Source of the DNA: Muribaculaceae bacterium
GTDB lineage: Bacteria > Bacteroidota > Bacteroidia > Bacteroidales > Muribaculaceae
Direction: 5' to 3'
NCBI GenBank assembly: GCA_017462345.1
Contig: JAFTRI010000036.1
Span: forward strand, 62,001-126,000
DNA length: 64,000 nt
This document shows positions 28,514 through 38,138 of the stretch, in pieces. The notes under the pieces were generated by a model. The model ran no database searches and was not told where the DNA came from. It saw nothing but the letters and a program-made list of their open reading frames with translations. Numbering within the stretch: position 1 is the first letter of the stretch; each line of letters starts with the position of its first letter. A program made the position numbers and the translations under genes.

Positions 28514-29523
28514 CTTTGTTGATGGAGTATAACGGGGTCGAGATTTTTTGTAACGGTAACACCTTCGTTTAAGGAAAGCAATGTCATATCTGTAGATTTA
28601 CCATTCAACCAATCAGCCAGTTGCTGAAGAAAGCGCAGTCCTGACAAATGCAGTATCGGATATGTTCCGCTTATCCGGCAGTTAAGTTCAATGACATATA
28701 TATCTTCTTCAGATTTTATGCAATCAACCGATAGTATACCTATATGTCGTCCTTGAGCCGAAATTGATTCGGCTATATCCGTAAAAGGTAATGGTGAGAC
28801 GGTAATTCCGATGTCGGTTTCTCCACTACGCATGGCGATTTTCCGGATTGCAAAAGTATTGATGTAGTTACCCTTGAGGTCATTTATGATATTCAGTGGA
28901 TATTCGATTCCGGAAATATACTGCTGGTAGATTAATGGCGATTCAGGAGTGAGATTAGATTCATATTTCAGGCTTGAACTAAAAATATCCCGATATGATA
29001 ATTTTTCAAGAACATCAGTTTCATTAATGTCATTTGCAACATATGCTCCGATTGTTCCTGTGCCCCAACGAGGCTTAATTATTATAGGAAAAGAACATTC
29101 TCCACATGACAAGCCTTGTTCCAACTGTGCACGGTTGAGGTATGTTGCCGGTGTTTTAATCCCTGCATCAATGAAGAATTTATATGTCAGCCACTTGTCA
29201 TTACATATCCGCACAAATTTTTCATCACTGATTATTACACGAATATTATGTGCTTCGAATTCGGACTTGTGTTGTGCTAAAACTAACAGATCCGCATCAA
29301 ACAGTGATAACAGCGCGTTGATGTTATTTTTTAAACAAAAGTCCAGAATTGCCGGAATATATGAGTCAGAATATATCAATGGAGAAATCAGGTAGTCATC
29401 GGCATGCTGAAGAGCAATGCTGTACGTCGAGTTGGATGCATAAACCTTATCAATACCATTGACTTTTTTGAAATAATCAATTATATATGCCCGTCTTCCG
29501 GCTGATGTGATAAGAATATTCAT
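28510..29523 (-). CDS. ATP-grasp enzyme of the glycan operon (second copy)
   Basis: A 337-residue protein with an N-terminal nucleotide-fold start NILITSAGRRAYIIDYF and an ATP-grasp core: FPIIIKPRWGTGTIGAYVA (Lys about 148), YQQYISGIEYPLNII (about 200) and the metal site VIELNCRISGTYP (about 270). It resembles carbamoyl-phosphate-synthase-like ATP-grasp proteins in polysaccharide loci. It differs clearly from the copy at 22570, so two different ligations may occur. Overlaps of 4 bases on both sides tie it to the acetyltransferase and GT4 genes. Confidence 0.8.
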   Translation of the reverse strand: MNILITSAGRRAYIIDYFKKVNGIDKVYASNSTYSIALQHADDYLISPLIYSDSYIPAILDFCLKNNINALLSLFDADLLVLAQHKSEFEAHNIRVIISDEKFVRICNDKWLTYKFFIDAGIKTPATYLNRAQLEQGLSCGECSFPIIIKPRWGTGTIGAYVANDINETDVLEKLSYRDIFSSSLKYESNLTPESPLIYQQYISGIEYPLNIINDLKGNYINTFAIRKIAMRSGETDIGITVSPLPFTDIAESISAQGRHIGILSVDCIKSEEDIYVIELNCRISGTYPILHLSGLRFLQQLADWLNGKSTDMTLLSLNEGVTVTKNLDPVILHQQR

Positions 29524-30062
29524 GATTGGAAAAGGTCAAGTAGTCTGCGGGAACGCTCCTTTATTTTCCGGGCAGGAATCCCGGCATATATACTCCATGA
29601 GTCGGATATCCCTTTCATCAGACTCATTGCTCCCAAGACTGCCCCTTCGCTTAGTTGTGAGGACGGAAACATAATAGAACCTGCACCAAGCTGGCTGTAA
29701 CGGCAGACATGGACTTCTCCCCCTGTAACGTGTGTCATTTCAGGAGAATGAATAGGTCCGATGAGATAATCACCACTGAAGTCATCCATTGCAGAGAATA
29801 TTGTGGAACGGGGAGACATTCCGGTATAATCTTCCAAGATAATACCATGGCTGCCATATAGTGCGGAATATGCCGAGATATGAATATTGGAACCGATTGC
29901 TATTTTTCCTGACAGAATGCAAAAATCATCAATTCTGACATTATTCCCAATGGTAATGTCTCCAGGAGAGTATATGCTGCATTTTCGGCTTATAAGCACA
30001 TCTTTGCCATAAGATTTAATACCTAAGCCGGAAAGTTCCTCCTGTGTATAGAATGATGTCAT
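29520..30062 (-). CDS. Hexapeptide-repeat acyltransferase
   Basis: A 180-residue left-handed beta-helix protein with imperfect hexapeptide turns from about residue 30 to 150 (ISRKCSIYSPGDITIGNNVRI, SGKIAIGSNIHIS). A loop HVTGGEVHV (about 111) and the catalytic His region near GSHGIILED (about 70) fit galactoside/maltose O-acetyltransferases. It would use acetyl-CoA to O- or N-acetylate a sugar in the repeat unit. Overlap of 4 bases with the next gene and 9 bp to the flippase gene. Confidence 0.88.
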   Translation of the reverse strand: MTSFYTQEELSGLGIKSYGKDVLISRKCSIYSPGDITIGNNVRIDDFCILSGKIAIGSNIHISAYSALYGSHGIILEDYTGMSPRSTIFSAMDDFSGDYLIGPIHSPEMTHVTGGEVHVCRYSQLGAGSIMFPSSQLSEGAVLGAMSLMKGISDSWSIYAGIPARKIKERSRRLLDLFQS

Positions 30063-30071
30063 GATTAATAT

Positions 30072-31511
30072 TTAAAAATACATCTTTATGATATTGCGTA
30101 GTTCTGTCATTTCCGTAAACCGGAATACTGCGGCACCACCTATATATATAATGAGTCCGGTTGCGATTCCGGCAGTTATTCCGACAATACCATCTCCGCT
30201 CAAATAAACAGTGACGGCAGTTAACGCGTACATTACTATTGACAATAGCAGTACCGGTAACAGGTCATAAAATTGTTCCGAACGTTTTATCGGTGATATC
30301 CTGCTTGTGTATAATGAATTTACAAACAGGGCTATGACTGATGTGAAAATCCGTCCCATGCAAATGGCAATTATTCCGAAATACATGGTTGCGGCAAGAG
30401 TTATTATTATGATGATTTTTCTGAAAATTTCAAGTCGAAGATATAAATCGCTTCTACCTTTTACTTGTAACAAATTCAAATTCAAGGCGTGTACCGGATA
30501 CCACATCAGGGATAGGGACAGTAACTGAAGCATTGGAGCCATTCCTGCCCATTTATCGGTCAGCAATAAGTTGACAAGCGGATCGGCAACAGCACACATC
30601 CCCAGGCATAGAGGGAATATTATAAATGCCGACAGTCTCATAATTCGCCTGTAGCCGTTTTTTAGTGTCGTATCATCATCTTTGACTCGGCAGAGCACCG
30701 GATAGGATATAGTAGAAAAGGCATCTGAAGGAACTTGGGATGTCATATTTACAAATGTCTCGGCTCGATTATATAGACCTAAAACCGAAGGTGCAAATAA
30801 TTTGCCGATAACGGCTGAATACAATTGCCGAAAGGTTGTGTCGATGAGATTGGATGTCATAAGTTTCGACCCGAATGTGAAAAACTCACGCAGACTACTG
30901 TTTGAGAATTTCAGTACAGGGCGCCATTTTGACACACACCAAATCATTACCGTATTGCATGCGGAATATGAAAGCGACTGGACAATCAGTGACCAGATCT
31001 TGAAATCAAGTACTGCCAAAATAACTCCAATCACACCGGAAACAGATGTAGACAGGATATTTAATAGGGTAGTAGTCTTAAAATCAAGATTAACTGCATA
31101 TAATGCCTTTTGAACTTCACTTAACGCACCGATAATCAATCCGACAGACAATACCCGTAATGCAGATGTAAGTTCTTCGATTTCATAAAATCCGGCTATA
31201 ACAGGAGCAATGAAGTAGAATGCAATGTACAGTATAATTGAAAGGACAATGTTATAGTAGAAGACAGTTGAACAATCTACGTCTGTCCGGTTATCTTTGC
31301 GAATCAAGGCTGTGCTGAGATTACTGCTTACCAGAGTTTGTGCGACAGTAATGAAAATGGAAATTATGGCGATTATCCCATATTGGTCGGGCATTATATG
31401 TCGTGCAAGTATGACCGTTACGGCCAATTGTATAATATTGCATACAACGCCGTTTGAGATTTGCCATACGGCAGCGGATACTGTCTGGCGTTTCAGGTTA
31501 TCAGTTGTCAT
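30072..31511 (-). CDS. Wzx-type polysaccharide flippase (MOP superfamily)
   Basis: A 479-residue protein with about 12-14 transmembrane helices, beginning RQTVSAAVWQISNGVVCNIIQL and containing ARHIMPDQYGIIAI (about 36-50) and IRKDNRTDVDCSTVFYYN (about 68), hallmarks of the WzxC-like branch. It should flip the lipid-linked repeat unit across the inner membrane for the EpsG-type polymerase. It overlaps the upstream GT2 gene by 4 bases. Confidence 0.93.
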   Translation of the reverse strand: MTTDNLKRQTVSAAVWQISNGVVCNIIQLAVTVILARHIMPDQYGIIAIISIFITVAQTLVSSNLSTALIRKDNRTDVDCSTVFYYNIVLSIILYIAFYFIAPVIAGFYEIEELTSALRVLSVGLIIGALSEVQKALYAVNLDFKTTTLLNILSTSVSGVIGVILAVLDFKIWSLIVQSLSYSACNTVMIWCVSKWRPVLKFSNSSLREFFTFGSKLMTSNLIDTTFRQLYSAVIGKLFAPSVLGLYNRAETFVNMTSQVPSDAFSTISYPVLCRVKDDDTTLKNGYRRIMRLSAFIIFPLCLGMCAVADPLVNLLLTDKWAGMAPMLQLLSLSLMWYPVHALNLNLLQVKGRSDLYLRLEIFRKIIIIITLAATMYFGIIAICMGRIFTSVIALFVNSLYTSRISPIKRSEQFYDLLPVLLLSIVMYALTAVTVYLSGDGIVGITAGIATGLIIYIGGAAVFRFTEMTELRNIIKMYF

Positions 31512-32458
31512 ATTATACGTTTGACAATCTTTTTCAACTTGCGCGAAACTGAATTCTTGTTGTTACGGTAAAGGACTTCAGCAGAAATACCGGGATAGAT
31601 ATTCCCCCAGAATGATTTCCCTAATTCATCTTTAAGGTATTCAAGTATTACTTTTTCTGTGTAATGTCCGCTGTCGATCATTTGCCTGATGTAATAGTTG
31701 AGAAACAGATACAACTCTTTATCAAGTTCCTGAGCAAAACAAGAATATCCATTTTGGGTTATCCAGTCATGTTTTAACTTATAGACGTTGATATAGTCAT
31801 ATAAGGCTTCTTTGCGAAATCCATTGACGCTTTCTCCTCCCCACCTGTAGTTGTATATTGCTCCGGATGCAATTTCTATTTTGGGATTCCTGTGCATTAT
31901 GGGAAGGTTTAGTAATCTGTCCTCGCCCCAAAATCTGCCGTATCCGGCAAATGGATTATCATTTAGCAGGTCCTTTCTATATAACTTCCCCCATATTTGT
32001 ACCGGAAACAGGCGATCATTATAGAGGCATGCATTGAATGCTTGCGACTTGTCGTAATCGGAACGGAAATTTACAGGAATTTTCAGGGGAGTAAGCCTCC
32101 ATACAATTTTCATCTGTACAATATCTGCATCGTATTTGCATTGTGTTGTACATAATTCAGTCAATGAATTATGGCTTAACCAGTCATCTGCATCGAGAAA
32201 CAGTATAAAATCACCATTTGCTGCATTGACACCAGTGTATCGCGATTTTACGAGCCCTTGATTGGTCATATTGACTATAAGTTTTATATCCTTGACGTAC
32301 TGCTTACATATTTCCAGTGTATTGTCACGGCTGCAGTCATCAACAACAATAATTTCCTTATTGCTGTAGGTCTGCCGAATAATCGAACTTATAGCCTGCG
32401 AAATATATTCACCTTTGTTATAGGAGGTAATTATTACAGATATTAAAGGTGCCGACAT
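31508..32458 (-). CDS. Family 2 glycosyltransferase
   Basis: A 316-residue GT-A enzyme with SVIITSYNKGEYISQAISS, the DDCSRDNT nucleotide motif (about 40) and the FLDADDWLS metal-binding motif (about 91). The extra C-terminal 80 residues include a basic end (RKLKKIVKRII), which may contact the membrane. It lies 3 bp after ugd and overlaps wzx by 4 bases. It is probably one of the four sugar-adding enzymes of the operon. Confidence 0.9.
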   Translation of the reverse strand: MSAPLISVIITSYNKGEYISQAISSIIRQTYSNKEIIVVDDCSRDNTLEICKQYVKDIKLIVNMTNQGLVKSRYTGVNAANGDFILFLDADDWLSHNSLTELCTTQCKYDADIVQMKIVWRLTPLKIPVNFRSDYDKSQAFNACLYNDRLFPVQIWGKLYRKDLLNDNPFAGYGRFWGEDRLLNLPIMHRNPKIEIASGAIYNYRWGGESVNGFRKEALYDYINVYKLKHDWITQNGYSCFAQELDKELYLFLNYYIRQMIDSGHYTEKVILEYLKDELGKSFWGNIYPGISAEVLYRNNKNSVSRKLKKIVKRII

Positions 32459-32461
32459 TAC

Positions 32462-33772
32462 TTATTTGCCTATACAGTGATATACGAACCCGTTCTCTGA
32501 CAGTTCTGCCGGATCATAAATATTGCGGCCATCAATTATGATATTCCCTTTCATGGCTTTTTTTATTACCTGCCACGAAGGAAGCCTGAATTGTTTCCAT
32601 TCGGTCAGTAAGACAAGGGCATCTGCATCAAGAACCGCGTCATACATGTTATCGGCATATCTGATGGTGTCACCGATACGCCACTTGGCTTCCTGCATTG
32701 CAGCAGGATCATATACCGATACTTCGGCTGATGCTTTTAATAGCTTGTCAATCACGACTAATGAGGGGGCTTCCCGCATATCATCAGTTTCGGGTTTGAA
32801 TGCAAGTCCCCATATCGCGATTTTTTTCCCGCGAAGTTCTCCAAGGGCTTGTCCCAATTTTTTAAATACAACTGATTTTTGTAACTCGTTAACCTCCTCG
32901 ACCGCTTCGATTATACGCATGCGGTAACCGTGTTCTTTTCCGGTGTGTATCAGCGCTTTTATATCTTTTGGGAAACAGGACCCGCCATAGCCACAACCGG
33001 CATATAGGAATTTGTTCCCGATTCGTACATCCGCTCCTATGCCTTTTCTGACCATATTGACATCAGCGCCAACCAATTCACATAAATTGGCGATGTCATT
33101 CATGAACGAAATTCTTGTTGCCAACATTGAATTGGCTGCGTATTTTGTCATCTCTGCTGATGCAATATCCATGAATATTACACGAAAATTATTTAACAGG
33201 AACGGACGATAAAGACGTTCCATCACTTTTCGGGCACGTTCACTTTCAATTCCTATAACCACACGATCGGGAGACATAAAGTCTTTTATTGCGGCACCCT
33301 CCTTGAGAAATTCCGGATTTGATGCAACGTCAAACGGAACGTCAATACCCCGTTTTTTTAATTCCTGTTGTATTTCGGATTTTATTTTTGCAGATGTTCC
33401 TACCGGAACTGTACTTTTGGTTACCAATATAGCGTAATGGTTTATATGCCGACCAAAAGTACGGGCAACCTCAAGTACATATTTCAGGTCGGCACTGCCA
33501 TCTTCGTCAGGAGGAGTTCCCACTGCACTGAAAACGACATCCACGTCATCGATACATGATGCCAAATCGGATGTGAAATGCAACCGGCCGGCTTTCACGT
33601 TTCGTGATACCAGATCGTCTAGCCCGGGTTCATATATAGGTATTATTCCGGCTTTAAGCCGCTCGATTTTTTCGATGTCAATATCGATGCACGTTACATC
33701 AATTCCGACTTCGGCAAAACATGAACCTGAAACAAGTCCCACATATCCGGTACCGACTATAGCTATATTCAT
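32462..33772 (-). CDS. ugd: UDP-glucose 6-dehydrogenase
   Basis: Oxidises UDP-glucose to UDP-glucuronate with two NAD+. From ATG 33772 the protein is 436 residues and begins MNIAIVGTGYVGLVSG, the NAD loop; an in-frame start 60 bases further up would add a tail with no family match and overlap the acyltransferase. The catalytic Cys is in GYGGSCFPKDI (about 261), with a Lys in STVPVGTSAK and GLAFKPETDDMREAPS in the C-terminal UDP-binding domain. It supplies an acidic sugar, so the exported glycan is probably charged. It is 4 bp downstream of the acyltransferase gene. Confidence 0.95.
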   Translation of the reverse strand: MNIAIVGTGYVGLVSGSCFAEVGIDVTCIDIDIEKIERLKAGIIPIYEPGLDDLVSRNVKAGRLHFTSDLASCIDDVDVVFSAVGTPPDEDGSADLKYVLEVARTFGRHINHYAILVTKSTVPVGTSAKIKSEIQQELKKRGIDVPFDVASNPEFLKEGAAIKDFMSPDRVVIGIESERARKVMERLYRPFLLNNFRVIFMDIASAEMTKYAANSMLATRISFMNDIANLCELVGADVNMVRKGIGADVRIGNKFLYAGCGYGGSCFPKDIKALIHTGKEHGYRMRIIEAVEEVNELQKSVVFKKLGQALGELRGKKIAIWGLAFKPETDDMREAPSLVVIDKLLKASAEVSVYDPAAMQEAKWRIGDTIRYADNMYDAVLDADALVLLTEWKQFRLPSWQVIKKAMKGNIIIDGRNIYDPAELSENGFVYHCIGK

Positions 33773-33776
33773 ATGT

Positions 33777-34829
33777 TTAAAGTTTTCCTGTAAGCAAAAG
33801 TGATAAGAGGCGGCTTTTGCCGATAATTGCATTGACTCCTGTCACGGCAGTTATTATGACGACAGCGGGTATTGCTGATACAATGAGTGCCGGCACAAAC
33901 CCTAATCCCATATCAATAAGTGGTTGGCGAAGCCATCCCAATGGGAATAAGAAAAAGTAATGTAATAGGTATATTGTCAAACTTTCTTTTCCCCACAAAG
34001 TAAATGTGTTTACTATGATTCCGGACTTATTGTCATGTCCCATGTAATTCTTGACAAAGACTGTAGCAACGATGGCAAGAGAGATATGTAATATGACACC
34101 GGCAATATATGTAAACTCTCCGTTAATCCAAGGAAATTCCCAATAATAGCATAAATAGTACAATGTTACGCCTATTGCAATAAGAGCGGAGGTATATATA
34201 CCGGATTTGTTGATATTCCGATAAAAGGAATCGACATATTTTTTTGCCAACACTCCGGCCATGAATATCGGGAAGAACGAAAATACTAAGCGGAAACTCA
34301 AAAGAGAACTGATATTATCGGGAAAAACATATCGTAACAGTATCCATAACATAGCCCATGTTGCTGTTATAATCAGTATATTCCCTTTTATTGTATGGGA
34401 CAGGCGCAATACCGGAATAATTGCCGTGTAGACAAGGATTATCTCAAACAGGCATAAGGTAAACCAATATCCATTTTTCCACTCGTTAAAATATAGTCCC
34501 GTCAACGTCGAGTCAATGGGGCTTTGCAGACTGCTATGAGGGAAATATATTATCCATAGCGAACTGACTGCGACAAATGGCACTATGAGTTGCATGAAAC
34601 GTTTCGCCAGTTGTGGAAAGTCGTGCGGTACACCTTTAGTGGTGCATTTAAATGAAAAATAACCGCTGATAAAGAAAAACAATGGCATGTGCGTCCGTTC
34701 GATAATCTTAAACAACAATGTATTGTCGATGTCCCGTATGCACATGGTAAGCACATGTCCCATAACGACAAGCAGTATTGCAAATCCTTTCAGCACGTCG
34801 AAATACTGTAGCCGGTTACTGTTGTTCAT
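33777..34829 (-). CDS. Membrane acyltransferase (acyltransferase family 3)
   Basis: About 350 residues with ten hydrophobic helices. The N-terminal RLQYFDVLKGFAILLVVMGH carries the family's catalytic-type His; RTHMPLFFFISGYF follows at about 60. Such proteins O-acetylate sugars using cytosolic acetyl-CoA and a membrane-passing acyl relay. The ATG at 34829 lies inside the end of the UpxY-like gene (14-base overlap); a TTG 15 bases upstream is the alternative start. As the second gene in the operon it probably decorates the exopolysaccharide or its lipid carrier. Confidence 0.88.
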   Translation of the reverse strand: MNNSNRLQYFDVLKGFAILLVVMGHVLTMCIRDIDNTLLFKIIERTHMPLFFFISGYFSFKCTTKGVPHDFPQLAKRFMQLIVPFVAVSSLWIIYFPHSSLQSPIDSTLTGLYFNEWKNGYWFTLCLFEIILVYTAIIPVLRLSHTIKGNILIITATWAMLWILLRYVFPDNISSLLSFRLVFSFFPIFMAGVLAKKYVDSFYRNINKSGIYTSALIAIGVTLYYLCYYWEFPWINGEFTYIAGVILHISLAIVATVFVKNYMGHDNKSGIIVNTFTLWGKESLTIYLLHYFFLFPLGWLRQPLIDMGLGFVPALIVSAIPAVVIITAVTGVNAIIGKSRLLSLLLTGKL

Positions 34830-35358
34830 CGTATATCTTTTCAATTAGGGACGGGTGTATGAATGCTGTTGCAACTGCGGCTACGCCTTTTATGTTGACT
34901 ACTACGCGCCGGTCTCCTTTTATTCTGAGAAAATAACCTTCGGCACCTTCAAAAATACCGCCTGTGACCCTCACTTTATCGCCTTTGGAAATATTGGCCG
35001 GACAGGAGTCCAGATACATCAATTGCTCATCTCTTGTGCCGGCAACGGCAATGAAACTTTTCATTTGACGTTCAGGAATTGTCAAGGGAGTGTTTGTCTC
35101 CTTATCCATGATGTATCTGATCGGCAAGTCAGTGGTCTGCTTGAATTCTTTCATGCCCTCAGTAGTCATATACACGAATATCAGGTTATGTATTGCCGGA
35201 ACCAGTTCCTTTATGCGTCTTTCTCCTCTCATAACCACGCGGTATTTCATCGGCAGGAAATTTTCGATATGCTTGGCGTCAAGCCGTTGCTTTACCTTTA
35301 TTTCCCTATTGTAGGTTACTCTTATTGCATACCATCTATAATTTCCGGAATTGCCCAT
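34816..35358 (-). CDS. UpxY-type NusG-family transcription antiterminator
   Basis: A 180-residue NusG paralogue. From ATG 35358, preceded by GAGG, it reads MGNSGNYRWYAIRVTYNRE, the NGN domain start; the in-frame extension upstream shows no family features. The NGN domain continues with HNLIFVYMTTEG, and a KOW-like motif is seen in KGDKVRVTGGIFEGAEGYF (about 125-143). UpxY proteins of Bacteroidales bind elongating polymerase at the 5' leader of their own capsule operon and suppress premature termination. It is the first gene of the 18-kb operon. No UpxZ-type trans inhibitor gene follows, unlike many Bacteroides capsule loci. Confidence 0.9.
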   Translation of the reverse strand: MGNSGNYRWYAIRVTYNREIKVKQRLDAKHIENFLPMKYRVVMRGERRIKELVPAIHNLIFVYMTTEGMKEFKQTTDLPIRYIMDKETNTPLTIPERQMKSFIAVAGTRDEQLMYLDSCPANISKGDKVRVTGGIFEGAEGYFLRIKGDRRVVVNIKGVAAVATAFIHPSLIEKIYDEQQ

Positions 35359-35388
35359 GTTGCCTCGATGAAGATAATACTTAGGGAC

Positions 35389-35411
35389 ACCATAATGTAT
35401 AATATTATGGT
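35389..35411 (-). promoter_or_regulatory. Leader hairpin upstream of the UpxY-like gene
   Basis: ACCATAAT and ATTATGGT form a perfect 8-bp stem around a 7-nt loop, between the likely promoter (35503) and the start codon (35358). A pause, termination or UpxY loading element in the leader is plausible. It could also be a protein-binding palindrome in DNA. Confidence 0.45.
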
Positions 35412-35502
35412 ACACAGCAGAATAACTCTTGCTCCTCCATCCGGATGAAGCGTGGATTTCATTTGCACAGGCTAATGTGGTATTAATCCTATGATGTACA
35501 TG

Positions 35503-35510
35503 CAAAATTA
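35503..35510 (-). promoter_or_regulatory. Putative -7 element of the exopolysaccharide operon
   Basis: TAATTTTG on the minus strand fits TAnnTTTG and would give a leader of about 140 nt before the UpxY-like gene. No clear -33 TTTG is seen at the right distance, and no inverted repeats flank the site, so there is no sign of promoter inversion. Confidence 0.4.
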
Positions 35511-35632
35511 GTGAATTTTATTAATTTATCAGTATATCATCAGGTTATTTTATCGGAAATAAATAATCGCCGGCAATTATACTTAAATATGGATTTTCTC
35601 GTTTTAATATAGTGTAATTGTATCTAATAATA

Positions 35633-38053
35633 ATGAAGATTAATCTGTACATATTGTCAACATTGTTTCTGTTGATCGCAGTTATTCCCGGTTATGCTCA
35701 GGTCAGAATACATGGGAAAGTCATAGATACTGAAAACAAACCGCTTGAATTTGTCACTATAGGTATAGAGGGTACTGCGCTTGGAGTCATGACAAATCTT
35801 GACGGTGACTATTCGTTGTCTACAGCCAAGCGTGATACTATCCATGTGGTGTTCAAGTGTATCGGCTATCAGGATGAACGGCGTACGCTGGTCGATGCCT
35901 CCGGCGACGTGACATTGAATATGCGTATGCAGCAGAAGACAAAAGCTCTTCAGGAGGTAGAGGTTACCGAGTTCAAGAAACAGACCGGTTCGATGCAGAA
36001 ACTTGATCATGATGCCTACAGGCTATCCCCCGATGTGTCGGGAGGAAGTGTGGAGTCTTTGCTGATGACAATGGCCGGAGTGAATTCCTCAAATGAAATG
36101 TCATCGCAATACTCCGTCAGAGGTGGCAGTTATGATGAAAACAGTGTATATATCAACGGGATTGAAGTATATCGTCCTCAGCTCATCAGTTCTGGACAAC
36201 AGGAAGGTCTGAGTATAATCAATCCTGATATGGTCGGGGAAGTCGGCTTTTCTACCGGTGGTTTCTCTGCTGAATATGGCGATAAAATGTCATCGGTACT
36301 TGATATTACCTATCGGGAACCGCAGGCGTTTGAAGGCTCACTGTCATTAAGCCTCATGGGTGGTAGCCTTGCCGTAGGACAAAGTTCCAAGAATTTTTCC
36401 CAACTCCATGGCGTCAGGTACAAGAGGAACGCATCCCTGTTGAGTTCGATGGAGACGAAAGGTGAGTATGACCCTAATTATTTTGATTATCAGACATATC
36501 TCACATATAAGTTGAATAAGAGATGGAAAGTTTCTTTTTTGGGAAATATTGCTGTAAATAATTATAAATTCAAGCCGGTAAATCGTGAGACCAATTTTGG
36601 CACATCCAATGACGCCAAGCAATTCAAGGTATATTTTGACGGACAGGAAAAGGATAAATTCGAGACTTATTTCGGCGCGTTATCTTTGGGCTATAAGGCA
36701 TCACGCAGTACCGATTTCACATTGTTGGCATCAGGTTATCTGACAAATGAACTTGTCGCATACGATATATCAGGAGAATACTGGCTTGATCAGGCAGGGA
36801 CTACCGGTGGCGGTAATGCCGACAATGCAATCGGCGGGGAACTTGGCGTGGGACGGTATCATGAGCATGCAAGAAACCGTTTGAAAGCATCGGTTTTCTC
36901 TTTGGCATTGAAAGGCAATACTTCAATGAATAAGCATAACATCTCTTATGGGATGTCTTTTAACCATGAGAATATACATGACAGGACACGTGAATGGGAA
37001 TTGAGGGATTCGGCAGGTTATTCCCTGCCATCGACAGGCGATGCCGTGAATGTGATATATAATCTGTCATCCCGTCAGGATTTTTCAACGAACCGGATCG
37101 CTTTTTTCCTACAAGATACCTATAGGCTTTATACGTCGGCGGGACTGTTTTCTCTTAACGGTGGAGTGAGGTTTTCGTATTGGGATTTCAATAAGGAATT
37201 TCTGGTTAGCCCGCGTGTAAATGTGGGATTTGTTCCGGAAGCAAATTCTCATTTTGCATTCCGCTTTGCAACCGGTCTTTACTATCAGTCACCATTTTAT
37301 AAGGAATACCGGCAACCGATGGAAGATGTCGACGATAATACGGTGATACGTCTTAATAATGATATTAAATCCCAGCGTAGTTTTCATCTGATTCTTGGCA
37401 GCGATTATACGTTCCGTGCTATGGATAGACCGTTTAAATTCTCTGCGGAGTTATATTACAAGAATCTGTCAAATCTCATTCCATACGAAATTGATAATCT
37501 GAAAATCGTATATACGGGAATAAACGAGTCGAGCGGTTATACTGCGGGATTGGACATGAAGCTTTTCGGCCAGTTCGTCCCGGGAACCGATTCATGGATC
37601 AGTTTCTCATTTATGAAAACACAGGAGACGCTTAATGGGGTAAAAGTTCCGCGTCCGACAGATCAACGATACAGTTTCGGATTATATTTTACCGACTATT
37701 TCCCTAAATTCCCTAAATTGAAATTCAGTCTGCGAGGCATATTCTCTGACGGCTTACCTGTCACACCGCCGAGAAGCAGTCGTGATAAGGGATACTTCCG
37801 TACACCGGAATACAAACGATTGGACATAGGGTTGTCCTACGCGTTGTTATCTCCATTGAAGGAAGGGGAGAGCCGTACCGGCATTCTTCGTTATCTCAAG
37901 AGTGTATGGGTCGGTGTAGATGTGTTCAATCTGCTTGACATATCCAATGTAAGCAGCTATTACTGGGTTACCGATGTCAATGAGATACAGTATGCAGTCC
38001 CCAATTATCTGACGCGTCGCCAGTTTAATGTCAGGCTTACGGTAGATTTCTAA
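35633..38053 (+). CDS. TonB-dependent outer-membrane receptor with carboxypeptidase-like N-terminal domain
   Basis: A TonB-linked barrel of about 806 residues from ATG 35633 (a TTG 15 bases earlier is less likely). Signal peptide about 1-22 (ending GYAQ), then a CarboxypepD-like regulatory beta domain (IHGKVIDTENKPLEFVTIGIEG, about 25-105). The plug domain follows (GVNSSNEMSSQYSVRGGSYDENSVYINGIEVYRP, split over about 162-195), then a 22-strand-type barrel ending with the C-terminal aromatic residue (VDF). No SusD partner follows, so it is not a classic glycan SusC/D pair. Substrate could be a metal complex, cofactor or peptide. It has a promoter-length divergent gap from the glycan operon. 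Confidence 0.9.
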   Translation: MKINLYILSTLFLLIAVIPGYAQVRIHGKVIDTENKPLEFVTIGIEGTALGVMTNLDGDYSLSTAKRDTIHVVFKCIGYQDERRTLVDASGDVTLNMRMQQKTKALQEVEVTEFKKQTGSMQKLDHDAYRLSPDVSGGSVESLLMTMAGVNSSNEMSSQYSVRGGSYDENSVYINGIEVYRPQLISSGQQEGLSIINPDMVGEVGFSTGGFSAEYGDKMSSVLDITYREPQAFEGSLSLSLMGGSLAVGQSSKNFSQLHGVRYKRNASLLSSMETKGEYDPNYFDYQTYLTYKLNKRWKVSFLGNIAVNNYKFKPVNRETNFGTSNDAKQFKVYFDGQEKDKFETYFGALSLGYKASRSTDFTLLASGYLTNELVAYDISGEYWLDQAGTTGGGNADNAIGGELGVGRYHEHARNRLKASVFSLALKGNTSMNKHNISYGMSFNHENIHDRTREWELRDSAGYSLPSTGDAVNVIYNLSSRQDFSTNRIAFFLQDTYRLYTSAGLFSLNGGVRFSYWDFNKEFLVSPRVNVGFVPEANSHFAFRFATGLYYQSPFYKEYRQPMEDVDDNTVIRLNNDIKSQRSFHLILGSDYTFRAMDRPFKFSAELYYKNLSNLIPYEIDNLKIVYTGINESSGYTAGLDMKLFGQFVPGTDSWISFSFMKTQETLNGVKVPRPTDQRYSFGLYFTDYFPKFPKLKFSLRGIFSDGLPVTPPRSSRDKGYFRTPEYKRLDIGLSYALLSPLKEGESRTGILRYLKSVWVGVDVFNLLDISNVSSYYWVTDVNEIQYAVPNYLTRRQFNVRLTVDF

Positions 38054-38138
38054 TATGAGCCATGAGTTTTTGAGGCTACTATGTGGAGTGATGTTGTTTA
38101 ACATAGGGAAAATGTATTGCGATATTTGTACGGGCGGG

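Noticed and set aside
35359-35632. Invertible promoter of a phase-variable capsule locus
   Set aside because: Only an 8-bp hairpin is present; no pair of longer inverted repeats flanks the promoter and no invertase gene is nearby.
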